From an uncultured Oscillospiraceae bacterium (GTDB taxonomy: Bacteria > Bacillota > Clostridia > Oscillospirales > Oscillospiraceae), in NCBI GenBank assembly GCA_900768135.1, contig CAAGBT010000031.1, positions 1 through 64,000 of the forward strand: a DNA stretch of 64,000 nucleotides, given 5' to 3'. Positions 49,028 through 57,626 of this stretch are shown here, one piece after another; within the stretch, counting starts at the first letter, position 1, and the number at the start of each line of letters is the position of its first letter. Under the pieces are notes generated by a model. That model was not told the origin of the DNA. It was given only the letters and a program-made list of their open reading frames with translations, and did no database searches. Made by a program: the position numbers and the translations under genes.

Positions 49028-51604
49028 TTACTTTTTGTAGGGCGTGTGGTCGAGCGGCAGGCTGCGGCGGCGCTCGCCGTCATAGCGGAAGTATGCGTCC
49101 GCAATGGCGGGCGCAGTGGGGATGGACGTGATCTCTCCGATGCCGATGGCGCCGTTGGCCAGCGGCAGGCCGGGCTTGTCGATCACGATGGACTTGATCT
49201 CGGGGATCTGATTAGCGCGGAAAAGGCCGAGCATACCGTATTTCGCCGTGGGCTTTCCATGGTCGAGCGGGTACTTTTCCGTGAGCGCATAGCCCATGCT
49301 CATCACCACGCCGCCCTCGATCTGCCCCTCGCAGGAGAGCGGGTTGATGGCCTTGCCCACATCGTGTGCGGCGACCATTCTCTTCACCATGCCGGTCTCC
49401 CTATCCAGCACGCACATCTGTGTGGCGTAGCCATATGCCACATGAGACACCGGATGCGGCACATCCGCGCCAAGCGGGTCCGTTTTGGCAAGGTATTCGC
49501 CGTAAAACTCCTGCCCCACCAGCGCCGAAAGCGACTTCTCGCTGAGCGCTGCCTTCAGCTGCTCGCAGGCGCGGCGGCAGGCCTCGCCCGTTACAAGCGT
49601 CTGCCGCGAACCGGAGGTGTCGCCGCTGTCGCTGGCGATCCAGGTGTTGCTGCGCTCATAGACGATCTCCTCCGGAGCAACGCCCGCGTTCGTCACGACC
49701 ATCTGCGTCAGCACCGTGCCAAGCCCCTGCCCGATGCAGGAGGCTCCGGCATAGATATGGACCTTTGCATCGTTTTCAACAATGAGCTTGCAGCGGCCCC
49801 AGTCGGGCAGTCCAACGCCAACGCCCGCATTCTTCATCGCACAGGCAAGGCCGACCGGTTCGCCGTTTTTCACTGCCTCATCGTAATAGGGCTTGATCGC
49901 CTCAAGCGTTTCCACAAGGCCGGTCTCCGGTCCGACGATCTGGCCGTTCGGCAGCTCCTCGCCGGGGCGGATAGCGTTGCGGTAGCGGATCTCCCAGGGA
50001 GAGATGCCCACAAGATCCGCCATTTCGTTGAGCAGCGTTTCGGTGGCGAAGCAGGTCTGCGTCACGCCGAAGCCGCGGAACGCGCCTGCGGGCGGATTAT
50101 TGGTATATAGCGCCTTGCCCTCGATCTCGAAATTCTGGTAGTTGTACGGCCCGGCAGCGTGGGTACACGCACGTTCAAGCACCGGTCCGCCCAGCGAGGC
50201 AAACGCGCCGGTATCGGACACGACGCTTGCCTTTACGCCCTGAATGATGCCGTTCTCATTGCAGCCCATCGTAAAGTCCATCCACATCGGATGGCGCTTG
50301 GGATGGACGAGGATGGATTCCTGCCGCGTAAGCTTTACCTTGACCGGCACGCGCGCAATATAGGCGATGAGCGCCGCATGATGCTGCACCGACATATCTT
50401 CCTTCCCGCCGAAGCCGCCGCCGACGAGCATATTCTGCACCTGGCAGTGGTCGTAATCCACGCCGAGCATTGCCGCGCACTCGTGCATGGTGGTGTGCGC
50501 GCTCTGGTCGGTCGTGAGCAGCCTCACGCCGCCGTTATCAAGCGGCAGCGCCACGCAGCACTCCGGCTCGAGAAAGGCGTGTTCCGTCCACGGTGTTTCA
50601 AATTTCTCGTGCAGGACGTATCTGGCATTCCGGATGGCCTCGTCCGCGTTCCCGCGGGCAATATGCTTTTCCGCCTGCACATTGCTCGCGTCATGCTCGA
50701 AAACAAGCGGCGCGTTCTCCGCCATCGCCTCTTCCGGGCTGAAAACTGCGGGCAATATCTCGTATTCGACCTTAACAAGCTTTTTTGCCTGCTCCAGCGT
50801 CTCGCGGTCGCGCGCGCAGACAAGGGCGACCGCATCGCCCAGATACTGCGTCACCTGCCCCACGGGGATCATGGTAGGCTGATCCTTTTTGATGTGGCCG
50901 ACGTTCAGCTTGCCCGGCACATCCTCTGCCGTCAGCACGCATACAACGCCGGGCAGCGCCTCGGCCTCGCTTTTGTCGATTGAAAGCACGCGGGCGCGCG
51001 GATACTGGCTGCGCACAGCGCTGCCGTAACACATTCCCTCTACATACACGTCGTCGGGATACTGCCCGCAGCCCTGCACCTTTTCCGCCACATCGATGCG
51101 GCGGACGCGCCGGCCGACCTGATAATCCTCTGCCGAGAGCGCAGGGAGCTTTCCCTCGCGCAGGATCTTTGCGGCAAGCAGAATGCCGTCGATGATCTTG
51201 ACATAGCCTGTGCAGCGGCAGATATTGTTGCGGATGGCAAAGGCGGCCTCCTCGCGCGTGGGATCAGGATTCTGGTCAAGGAGCGCCTTGGCGGAGATTA
51301 CCATGCCCGGGATGCAGAAGCCGCACTGCACCGCGCCGGCTTCGCCGAAAGCGAAGGTAAACGCAGCCTTCTCAAAATCGGAAAGGCCCTCCACCGTGAC
51401 GATATGCTTTCCCTCCAGCTTGTCCGTCTGCGGGATGCAGGCTTTGGTCGGCTTGCCGTCGATCAGCACATGGCAGGTACCGCAGGCGCCCTCGCTGCAC
51501 CCGTCCTTGACAGACAGCAGACGCAGCTCATCGCGCAGAAAGCGGATCAGCTTCTGGTTCTTTTCCACCGTTACCGGCATTCCGTTTACAACAAAAGAAG
51601 CCAT
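49028..51604 (-). CDS. Single-chain 2Fe-2S/Mo xanthine dehydrogenase (selenium-dependent type)
   Basis: An 858-aa fusion of an N-terminal [2Fe-2S] domain (DGCSEGACGTCHVLIDGKPT; CGFCIPGMVI, CRCTGYVKII) and the large Mo-binding domain (MLVGGGFGGKEDMSVQHH, AGAFRGFGVTQTCFA, ASCIGQGLGTVLTQM, GIGEITSIPTAPAI with the catalytic Glu). No FAD domain. This layout and the GIGEITS motif recall the selenium-dependent xanthine dehydrogenase group (TIGR03311), where labile Se, not selenocysteine, is used; no in-frame TGA occurs. It may use another FAD subunit or ferredoxin as electron acceptor. Confidence 0.9.
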   Translation of the reverse strand: MASFVVNGMPVTVEKNQKLIRFLRDELRLLSVKDGCSEGACGTCHVLIDGKPTKACIPQTDKLEGKHIVTVEGLSDFEKAAFTFAFGEAGAVQCGFCIPGMVISAKALLDQNPDPTREEAAFAIRNNICRCTGYVKIIDGILLAAKILREGKLPALSAEDYQVGRRVRRIDVAEKVQGCGQYPDDVYVEGMCYGSAVRSQYPRARVLSIDKSEAEALPGVVCVLTAEDVPGKLNVGHIKKDQPTMIPVGQVTQYLGDAVALVCARDRETLEQAKKLVKVEYEILPAVFSPEEAMAENAPLVFEHDASNVQAEKHIARGNADEAIRNARYVLHEKFETPWTEHAFLEPECCVALPLDNGGVRLLTTDQSAHTTMHECAAMLGVDYDHCQVQNMLVGGGFGGKEDMSVQHHAALIAYIARVPVKVKLTRQESILVHPKRHPMWMDFTMGCNENGIIQGVKASVVSDTGAFASLGGPVLERACTHAAGPYNYQNFEIEGKALYTNNPPAGAFRGFGVTQTCFATETLLNEMADLVGISPWEIRYRNAIRPGEELPNGQIVGPETGLVETLEAIKPYYDEAVKNGEPVGLACAMKNAGVGVGLPDWGRCKLIVENDAKVHIYAGASCIGQGLGTVLTQMVVTNAGVAPEEIVYERSNTWIASDSGDTSGSRQTLVTGEACRRACEQLKAALSEKSLSALVGQEFYGEYLAKTDPLGADVPHPVSHVAYGYATQMCVLDRETGMVKRMVAAHDVGKAINPLSCEGQIEGGVVMSMGYALTEKYPLDHGKPTAKYGMLGLFRANQIPEIKSIVIDKPGLPLANGAIGIGEITSIPTAPAIADAYFRYDGERRRSLPLDHTPYKK

Positions 51605-51656
51605 AGCAAAACTCCTGTTTAAAAATTACAATTATTTTGGTCGCCTAATTATTTTT

Positions 51657-51685
51657 ATTGTAGCACAGGTACGAAAAAGACGCAA
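51657..51685 (-). promoter_or_regulatory. Promoter of the fused xdh-asparaginase operon
   Basis: TTGCGT and TACAAT on the minus strand, 17-nt spacer, 53 nt before the start codon. The leader contains an AT-rich dyad around AAAATTACAATTATTTT (51622-51638). Confidence 0.6.
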
Positions 51686-51731
51686 CCGGAAATCTGCGCC
51701 TCGCTATTCTATTTCAAAAATTACGATGCTC

Positions 51732-51760
51732 TTGACAAATCCGCTGTTTCGCGCTAAGAT
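51732..51760 (+). promoter_or_regulatory. Promoter of the TPP riboswitch-thiT transcript
   Basis: TTGACA and TAAGAT, 17-nt spacer, ending 10 nt before the riboswitch aptamer. Confidence 0.8.
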
Positions 51761-51770
51761 GTTGCTGTAA

Positions 51771-51868
51771 CTGCAAGGGGCGCCGGCGCAAGCCGGCTGA
51801 GATGCGTCGTATCGCCGCCGCTGTCCCTCAGACCTGATCCGGGTAATGCCGGCGTAGGAATGCAAAGC
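51771..51868 (+). promoter_or_regulatory. TPP riboswitch (thi-box)
   Basis: Contains the conserved thi-box parts in order: AGGGGCGCC, GCCGGCTGAGATG, a variable P3 stem, CCCTCAGACCTGATCCGGG and TAATGCCGGCGTAGGAATGC. It lies upstream of a thiamine transporter gene with an intrinsic terminator between them, so thiamine pyrophosphate should switch transcription off. Confidence 0.96.
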
Positions 51869-51892
51869 GCGTCTCTCTTTTGTCTTAACTTT

Positions 51893-51924
51893 GCACCGTG
51901 ACGTCGGCGTCGCGGTGCTTTTTT
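51893..51924 (+). terminator. Riboswitch-controlled terminator
   Basis: GCACCG-T-GACG / CGTC-G-CGGTGC stem with a TCGG loop and six T, between the TPP aptamer and thiT. Confidence 0.88.
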
Positions 51925-51968
51925 GCGCTGCGGCGCGGACAGGGATCACTTTTTTGGAGGTATCTTCC

Positions 51969-52547
51969 ATGCGCAACGCCACTTCTTCCCACAACGCCAC
52001 GCGCCGCCTGGCCGAGGGCGGCATCTGCATCGCACTCGCCCTTGTGCTGAGCTACATCAAGATCCCCATCGGGCTGTCGTTCGGCGGCTTCGGCGGCTCG
52101 ATCAATCTTGTGATGATCCCGCTGATCCTCTTCGCCGTGCGCTGGGGTGCGCCCTGGGGCGTCCTCGCCGGCCTTGCCTTCGGCACGCTGAAGTATTTCT
52201 TCGCTGAGGGCTTTGCCGTAAGCTGGGTATCCATCCTCTTCGACTATTCCCTCGCCTACGCCGCCATCGGCCTTGCGGGCCTGCTGCGCGCCAAAGGCGG
52301 CAGCTATGCAAAGCTCCCGCTCGCGGCGCTTATCGGCTGCCTTGCCCGCTTTGCCGTCCACTTCATCTCCGGCGTGACGGTCTACGCGCAGTATATGCCC
52401 GAGGAATTCATGGGGCTGACCATGACGTCTCCCGTGTTCTACTCCATCCTCTACAACGGCACCTATATGCTGCCCAACACCATTCTCGCCATCGCTCTCT
52501 GCGCGCTGCTCATCAAGCCTGCCGCAAAGCTGCCGAGGGCCGAATAA
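51969..52547 (+). CDS. thiT: Thiamine transporter substrate-binding component ThiT
   Basis: S-component of an ECF transporter for thiamine uptake, to be powered by an EcfAT module not in this window. The 192-aa membrane protein has six TM helices; ALALVLSYIKIPIGLSFGG-FGGSINLVMIPLILFAVRWG and the ThiT substrate-site-like HFISGVTVYAQYMPE and NGTYMLPNT are diagnostic. ATG 51969 follows GGAGG. Control by the TPP riboswitch confirms the assignment. Confidence 0.95.
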   Translation: MRNATSSHNATRRLAEGGICIALALVLSYIKIPIGLSFGGFGGSINLVMIPLILFAVRWGAPWGVLAGLAFGTLKYFFAEGFAVSWVSILFDYSLAYAAIGLAGLLRAKGGSYAKLPLAALIGCLARFAVHFISGVTVYAQYMPEEFMGLTMTSPVFYSILYNGTYMLPNTILAIALCALLIKPAAKLPRAE

Positions 52548-52587
52548 AAACGCTTTATTCTCTCTTTACCCACCCATCCCACGCGGC

Positions 52588-52621
52588 AAAAAGCGAAGCA
52601 CGCTCCGGTGCTTCGCTTTTT
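52588..52621. terminator. Bidirectional terminator after thiT and the DUF2974 gene
   Basis: AAAAAGCGAAGCAC / GTGCTTCGCTTTTT perfect 14-bp stem, 6-nt loop, T-run in both directions. Confidence 0.92.
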
Positions 52622-52638
52622 GCCGCTATTTTTTACGG

Positions 52639-53823
52639 TCACTTTTTCTTCTCCAGCAGCTTCTGGTACTGCTCAGCGAGCCTGCGGCGCATATTCTCGA
52701 ATTCGCGGCCGCTCTCCTCCTGCGCATCCTGCACGAAACCTCTTGTACCGAGCCTGAGCAGCAGCTTGAACGCCTCGCTCATCATACGGCGCGTTTCGCG
52801 GTCAAGATTCTTGTAGGTCTTAAGCATCGCAGCGGCGCTCCTGAGCTTTTCCTCGTTCAGCTCGCTGAGCGTTTTTGCACCCGTAGCGGTGAAGACGCTG
52901 TAGAGCGCGTCGGCCAGCGCTTCGCGCTGCTGCGCGCTGAGCGAAGCCGCCCATTTGTCCAGCGCCTCGTCCACAAGCTTGCCCTCGCGGGAAAAATCAT
53001 CAAGGTGGACAAACTGCGTTCCCTTGACCTCCCACGAAAAGCCGTTGTGCTGGTAGATCCCCTCGTAGGTGGAATAGACGACCTGGTAATCCTTTTCATG
53101 CTCCAGAAGCATCCCGACCACCGAGGTCTGCGGCAGGATGGTACGGATGCGCGAGGCAATGCGCCTGTGGCCCGGCGTCTCGCTGATGGGCCAGGCAAAG
53201 CCGGGACCGTCGTTGTTGTGTACGGCGATGATGCGCTCCTGCACCTCGGCGGGCGCCTTGGCGGCGCTGTAGACGGCAAGATTGCCCCCCTTGGAATGTC
53301 CGCCGATGCGCAGAGTCCTGTCGCCGTACTGCCGCGCCATGCGCGTCAGATAGTTCACCGCCTGCCGCTGCGAGGGGATCTCATCCAGAAAGCCCATGTT
53401 GAGATCCTCCTTCCATCCGACAAGCGTATCGTCTGTGCCGCGGAAGGACACATACACGCTGCCGTTGCCAAGATCGATTGTAAGCGCGGCAAACTGCTGC
53501 TCGATCGCGTCATCGAGCAGCGCGGCATAGCCGTTGAGCAGCATATTGCCGAAGCGCGCGCTGTGCATCAGCTTGCGCAGCATCTTCACGATCGTTCCGG
53601 GGACCAGCACGCCCATATCGTCGTCCTGGCCGCCGCGGCGGGAAAAGTACAGCTCCGCCGCCTCGTGCAGCGCGATGCCGCGCCCGATCTCCGGCGGCGG
53701 AACGATGCCCTCAAAATCCACAAAGCTCAGCTCCGCCAGGATCAGCGCGTCCACCTCGTTGAAGGGTGAGACCTCCAGCGTGATGTCGCCGCGCCAGTCA
53801 AGATAATCCATCATGTTCGCCAT
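52639..53823 (-). CDS. DUF2974 (Mbeg1-like) alpha/beta-hydrolase-fold protein
   Basis: A 394-aa lipase-like protein. VYVSFRGTDDTLVGWKEDLN and the nucleophile-elbow-type LRIGGHSKGGNLAVYSAAK (Ser in GHSKGG, about residue 175) are typical of DUF2974, and MANMMDYLDWRGDITLEVSP is the usual start. A helical C-terminal region follows. No signal peptide. Substrate unknown. ATG 53823 follows GGAGG, 3 nt after the CCA-adding enzyme gene. Confidence 0.9.
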   Translation of the reverse strand: MANMMDYLDWRGDITLEVSPFNEVDALILAELSFVDFEGIVPPPEIGRGIALHEAAELYFSRRGGQDDDMGVLVPGTIVKMLRKLMHSARFGNMLLNGYAALLDDAIEQQFAALTIDLGNGSVYVSFRGTDDTLVGWKEDLNMGFLDEIPSQRQAVNYLTRMARQYGDRTLRIGGHSKGGNLAVYSAAKAPAEVQERIIAVHNNDGPGFAWPISETPGHRRIASRIRTILPQTSVVGMLLEHEKDYQVVYSTYEGIYQHNGFSWEVKGTQFVHLDDFSREGKLVDEALDKWAASLSAQQREALADALYSVFTATGAKTLSELNEEKLRSAAAMLKTYKNLDRETRRMMSEAFKLLLRLGTRGFVQDAQEESGREFENMRRRLAEQYQKLLEKKK

Positions 53824-53826
53824 TAT

Positions 53827-55206
53827 TTACCTCCGGATCGTTCTGTTCATCATTTTTTCTATTTTACGCCGCGCAAAGCCGCTGCGCCACAGGCGCTGTG
53901 CGCGCCGAAAAAGCGCCTCGTGCGTATTGGCAAGCCTTTCGGCGGAGACTTCTTCCAGCAGCCGCTCCAGCACAGCGCCGATCTCGCGCCCGCGCCAACC
54001 GAGCGCGGCCAGCTCGTCTCCCGTGATCAGAAGCTCCCGGACAGCACAGCAGGCGTTTTCAGCGATGAGCGCATCGTAAACCTCCTGCGCCGCGCGCCAC
54101 GGCGCCTGCGCGCGTTCCAGCCCCTCCGGCGCTTTTGCGGCGTTGTCCGCCTGCTTGGTCAGCAGGAGCCGCCCCGTTTCCTCCCGGCCGCGCCGGGCCA
54201 TCTCGCGGTGGACCGCCGCGCGCTCCGGCGGGAACATATCGTCAAAGCATTCCAGCTGCGCGCGCACCTGTGCGCGCAGCGCCTTTTCAAAGCGCAGCCG
54301 CTCCATGACCGTCTCCGCAATGCGTGCCGAACGCTCCGTGTGTCCATAAAAATGCCCCACGCCCTGCTCATCCACGCTCAGGCATTCCGGCTTGCCAAGG
54401 TCATGAAACAGCATCGTCCAGCGCAGCGCCGGCACGGGCGGGATCGCGCCAACGGCGCGCGCCGTGTGTTCCCAGACATCAAAGCAGTGATGCCGGTTCC
54501 TCTGCGCAAAGCCAACGCAGGGCAGGATCTCCGGAATGAACACGCCCAGAATATCAGGAAATGTAAGCAGCGTCTGCGCCACATTTTCTCCGGAAAGCAG
54601 CTTGTTCATTTCGGTATATACCCGCTCGCGCGCAACATGGGCGAGCAGCGTGCGCGCTTCGTGCGCGGCGCGCGCCGTTTCCTCTTCCGCCGCAAGCCCC
54701 AGCACGGAGCAGAAGCGCACCAGCCGCAGGATGCGCAGCGCATCCTCGGCAAACCGCGCGCGCGCATCGCCGACGCAGCGGAGTACGCCCGCCTTCAGAT
54801 CCACCCGTCCGCCGTAGGGATCGACAAATTTTCCGCCCGGCGAAAGCGCAATGGCGTTAACGGTGAAGTCGCGCCTAGCGAGATCTTCTTCGATGCTTGC
54901 GCCAAAGGCGACGGAATCGGGATGGCGGCTGTCATGATATGCGCCGTCCCGGCGCATCGTCGTAATCTCCACCGGCATTCCGCCGCTCACGACCGTCACC
55001 GTGCCGTGCGCCAGCCCCGTTGGATGCGCGGCTGCGCCAAACAGGCGCAGCACATCCTGCGGCGGCGCGTCGCTCGTCAGGTCGTAATCCGACGGCGCTT
55101 TGCCGCGCAGAAGCTCGCGCACGCATCCGCCCACAAGATAGGGCGAGTAGCCCGCTTCCTGCAGCGTGCGGAGAACGGCATCGACTTGTTCCGGCAACCA
55201 GGGCAT
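53827..55206 (-). CDS. cca: CCA tRNA nucleotidyltransferase with HD domain
   Basis: Class II nucleotidyltransferase adding or repairing the 3'-CCA of tRNAs. The 459-aa protein has YLVGGCVRELLRGKAPSDYD (GxG...DxD-type active site: SDYDL), VEITTMRRDGAYHDSRHPDS, EDLARRDFTVNAIALSPGG and LRILRLVRFCSVLGL. A C-terminal HD phosphohydrolase-like part (LFHDLGKPE, about residue 265) is present. Assignment as CCA-adding versus poly(A) polymerase rests on the ERRxxR-like LRRDFTVNA context; CCA is far more likely in a Firmicute. Confidence 0.92.
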   Translation of the reverse strand: MPWLPEQVDAVLRTLQEAGYSPYLVGGCVRELLRGKAPSDYDLTSDAPPQDVLRLFGAAAHPTGLAHGTVTVVSGGMPVEITTMRRDGAYHDSRHPDSVAFGASIEEDLARRDFTVNAIALSPGGKFVDPYGGRVDLKAGVLRCVGDARARFAEDALRILRLVRFCSVLGLAAEEETARAAHEARTLLAHVARERVYTEMNKLLSGENVAQTLLTFPDILGVFIPEILPCVGFAQRNRHHCFDVWEHTARAVGAIPPVPALRWTMLFHDLGKPECLSVDEQGVGHFYGHTERSARIAETVMERLRFEKALRAQVRAQLECFDDMFPPERAAVHREMARRGREETGRLLLTKQADNAAKAPEGLERAQAPWRAAQEVYDALIAENACCAVRELLITGDELAALGWRGREIGAVLERLLEEVSAERLANTHEALFRRAQRLWRSGFARRKIEKMMNRTIRR

Positions 55207-55236
55207 GAGAACCTCACAAAAATCATTTTTTTAGGA

Positions 55237-55265
55237 TTGCGCTGGGACTATGGGTATATTATAAT
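55237..55265 (+). promoter_or_regulatory. murC promoter
   Basis: TTGCGC and TATAAT, 17-nt spacer, 66 nt before the murC start. Confidence 0.65.
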
Positions 55266-55331
55266 AGCAAAGCTGAAAAAAGTAAATCGCAGAAATATCC
55301 TGTGCTGCGGCACACGGAAAGGAATTTTTGA

Positions 55332-56714
55332 ATGAACGCTCAAAAGGACATCTTCTCTTATCTCGTTCCCGGCAAACGCGCGCATCTTGTCGGCATCGGC
55401 GGCGTTTCTATGAGTCCGCTTGCCGAGGTGCTTGCGGGCATGGGCCTCAGTGTGCAGGGCAGCGACATGACGGACAGCCCGTCGGTGGAGCATCTGCGTG
55501 CGCTCGGCATTTCCGTGGCCATCGGCCACGCGGCGGACAATCTCGGCGAATGCGATTTCGTCATCCGCACCGCCGCCGTCCACAACGACAACCCCGAGAT
55601 CTCCGGCGCGGTGACGCGCGGCATCCCGGTTTTCGAGCGCGCACAGGCTTGGGGCGCGATCATGAAGGGCTACAAAAACGCGCTTTGCATCTCCGGCACG
55701 CACGGCAAAACCACCACGACCAGCATGGCGACGCATATCTTCATGGCGGCGCAGAAGGATCCGACCGTGATGATCGGCGGCACCCTGCAGCTGCTGCATT
55801 CAGGCTACCGCGTGGGCAAGGGCGACACGATCATCGCCGAGAGCTGCGAATACTGCAACTCGTTCCTCAGCTTTTTCCCCACCGTTGCCGTCATCCTCAA
55901 TGTGGAGGCCGATCATCTCGACTTTTTCAAGGATCTTGCCGATGTGGAGCATTCCTTCCGCCGCTTTGCGGAGCTTGTTCCTCCCGGCGGACACATTGTT
56001 GCCAACATGGACGACTGCGGCGCGCGCGACACGCTGCGCAATCTCTCCCAGCCGGTATTCTGGTTCAGCTATGACGATCCCGGCGCGCAGTGCCGCGCGG
56101 AGAACATCGTCTGGAACGGCGGCCTGCCAAGCTTCGACATCTCTATCCGCGGCGCGTTTTACGCACACGTTTCGCTGCGCGTGGGCGGAAAGCACAACGT
56201 GATGAACGCGCTGGCTGCCGCAAGCGCGGCATATCTGCTCGGCATCGGCGGCGATGCAGTGGGACTCGGCCTTGCCACCTTCACCGGCGCGGGGCGGCGC
56301 TTCGAATTCAAGGGCCGCTACCACGGCGCCGACGTGTACGATGACTACGCGCACCACCCCGGCGAGCTGCACGCCCTGCTGACTATGGCAAGGAACCTGC
56401 CCTACAAGCGCATCATATGCGCGTTCCAGCCTCATACCTATACGCGCACCAAAGCGCTGTTCTGCGATTTCGTCCGCGAGCTGAAGCTCCCGGACGTGGT
56501 GGTGCTTGCGGAGATCTACGCCGCGCGCGAACAAAACGATATCGGCATTTCCTCCATGGATCTCTGCCGCGAGATCCCGGGCGCGATCTACTGTCCAACG
56601 CTCGACCGCGTGACCGCCGCGCTTGCGGAGATCGCGCAGGAGGGCGACCTGATCCTCACCGTTGGCGCGGGAGATATCTTCAAAGCCGGCGAAAAGCTGC
56701 TGAAAGAGGCGTGA
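55332..56714 (+). CDS. murC: UDP-N-acetylmuramate--L-alanine ligase
   Basis: Adds the first amino acid of the peptidoglycan stem peptide. The 460-aa protein has RAHLVGIGGVSMSPLAEVLA (UDP-binding), ALCISGTHGKTTTTSMATHI (ATP P-loop), ESCEYCNSFLSFFP (clostridial variant of the DESDGSF block), VGGKHNVMNALAAASAA, and YDDYAHHPGELHAL. C-terminal ICAFQPHTYTRTKALF completes the Mur ligase fold. It is followed after 3 nt by a deacylase gene. Confidence 0.95.
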   Translation: MNAQKDIFSYLVPGKRAHLVGIGGVSMSPLAEVLAGMGLSVQGSDMTDSPSVEHLRALGISVAIGHAADNLGECDFVIRTAAVHNDNPEISGAVTRGIPVFERAQAWGAIMKGYKNALCISGTHGKTTTTSMATHIFMAAQKDPTVMIGGTLQLLHSGYRVGKGDTIIAESCEYCNSFLSFFPTVAVILNVEADHLDFFKDLADVEHSFRRFAELVPPGGHIVANMDDCGARDTLRNLSQPVFWFSYDDPGAQCRAENIVWNGGLPSFDISIRGAFYAHVSLRVGGKHNVMNALAAASAAYLLGIGGDAVGLGLATFTGAGRRFEFKGRYHGADVYDDYAHHPGELHALLTMARNLPYKRIICAFQPHTYTRTKALFCDFVRELKLPDVVVLAEIYAAREQNDIGISSMDLCREIPGAIYCPTLDRVTAALAEIAQEGDLILTVGAGDIFKAGEKLLKEA

Positions 56715-56717
56715 TCC

Positions 56718-57257
56718 ATGGACATTTCTCCCATTTACCGCAACTCCCGCCCCGGCGGGCTGCTGCCGCCGCAGGAGGCCGCCGCGTTCGACTTTCTGGA
56801 CGCGCTTGGCATTCCTTACGAGCGCGTAACGCATGAGGAAGCGGACACAATGGAAAAGTGCGACGCCGTTTCCGCCGTACTTGGCGTAGATGTGTGCAAA
56901 AATCTTTTCCTCTGCAACCGGCAGAAGACGGCATTCTATCTCTTGTGTATGCCTCCCCATAAGCCGTTCCACACAAAGGATCTGAGCCATCAGATCGGAT
57001 CGGCGCGGCTCTCCTTTGCGCCGGAGGAGCAGCTTTGGGAGCTGCTGCACTGCACGCCGGGGTCGGCAACCATTTTGGGGCTGATGAACGATACGCAAAA
57101 GCGCGTACAGCTGCTCATAGACCGCGAAACCTTTGAAGCGGAATACTTCTCCTGCCACCCGTGCCTTTGCACTTCCACGCTTCGGCTCAGAACTGCGGAC
57201 GTGCAGAACGTTCTGCTGCCCAGGCTTGGCCGCACGCCGATCATTGTAGAGCTGTGA
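56718..57257 (+). CDS. YbaK/ProX-type aminoacyl-tRNA deacylase
   Basis: A 179-aa member of the prolyl-tRNA editing (ProX/YbaK) family, which hydrolyses mischarged tRNA such as Ala-tRNA-Pro in trans. Conserved stretches: FLDALGIPYERVTHEEADTM, CKNLFLCNRQKTAFYLLCM (catalytic-site Lys region), IGSARLSFAPEEQLWELL and LTPGSATILGLMND-type CTPGSATILGLMND. It ends at a strong terminator, in an operon with murC. Confidence 0.9.
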   Translation: MDISPIYRNSRPGGLLPPQEAAAFDFLDALGIPYERVTHEEADTMEKCDAVSAVLGVDVCKNLFLCNRQKTAFYLLCMPPHKPFHTKDLSHQIGSARLSFAPEEQLWELLHCTPGSATILGLMNDTQKRVQLLIDRETFEAEYFSCHPCLCTSTLRLRTADVQNVLLPRLGRTPIIVEL

Positions 57258-57294
57258 CCTCGCCGCAAGCCGCGCGGCGGCCGGTCGTTTATGA

Positions 57295-57334
57295 AAAGGG
57301 AGCGTCTCTTTTTTAAGAGACGCTCCCTTTTTTC
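57295..57334. terminator. Bidirectional terminator
   Basis: AAAGGGAGCGTCTCTT / AAGAGACGCTCCCTTT perfect 16-bp stem with T4 loop and T-run, between the converging murC-proX operon and the rarA operon. Confidence 0.92.
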
Positions 57335-57345
57335 TCATCCGCCGC

Positions 57346-57435
57346 TCATAAATACGGCACGATCATTGATGCGATCAGCGATACGACCATCACAACGACC
57401 AGCGCGATCGCAACGGCACGGGTCTTCTTATTCAT
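57346..57435 (-). CDS. 29-residue membrane peptide at the end of the rarA operon
   Basis: A 29-aa frame with AGGGAGG about 7 nt before its ATG. Two Lys residues at the N-terminus are followed by one hydrophobic helix (AVAIALVVVMVVSLIASMIV) and a short end. Its start overlaps the DUF951 gene by 8 nt and the operon terminator follows directly. Short TM peptides of this type are frequent in clostridial genomes; function unknown. Confidence 0.65.
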   Translation of the reverse strand: MNKKTRAVAIALVVVMVVSLIASMIVPYL

Positions 57436-57622
57436 GGGATCCCTCCCTTTCCAGAATTTTTTTGATACCCTTTTCCGCTTTGGCGCGCGGCAGCATCACC
57501 TCGCGCCCGCAGCGCGTGCATTTGAGCTTGATGTCCATGCCCACGCGCGTCACGAGCCAGAGCTTTTCACCGCAGGGATGCGGCTTCTTCATTTCGACAA
57601 TATCGTTCAATCTCAGGTCCAT
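57428..57622 (-). CDS. DUF951 family protein
   Basis: A 64-aa protein with the DUF951 pattern: LNDIVEMKKPHPCGEKLWLV, then GMDIKLKCTRCGREVMLPR. The three cysteines suggest a small zinc-binding or OB-like nucleic-acid-binding fold; function unknown. It lies 4 nt after rarA. Confidence 0.9.
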   Translation of the reverse strand: MDLRLNDIVEMKKPHPCGEKLWLVTRVGMDIKLKCTRCGREVMLPRAKAEKGIKKILEREGSHE

Positions 57623-57626
57623 GTAC

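Noticed and set aside
49028..51604. Selenocysteine in the fused xanthine dehydrogenase
   Set aside because: The frame has no internal TGA; enzymes of this group use labile selenium instead.
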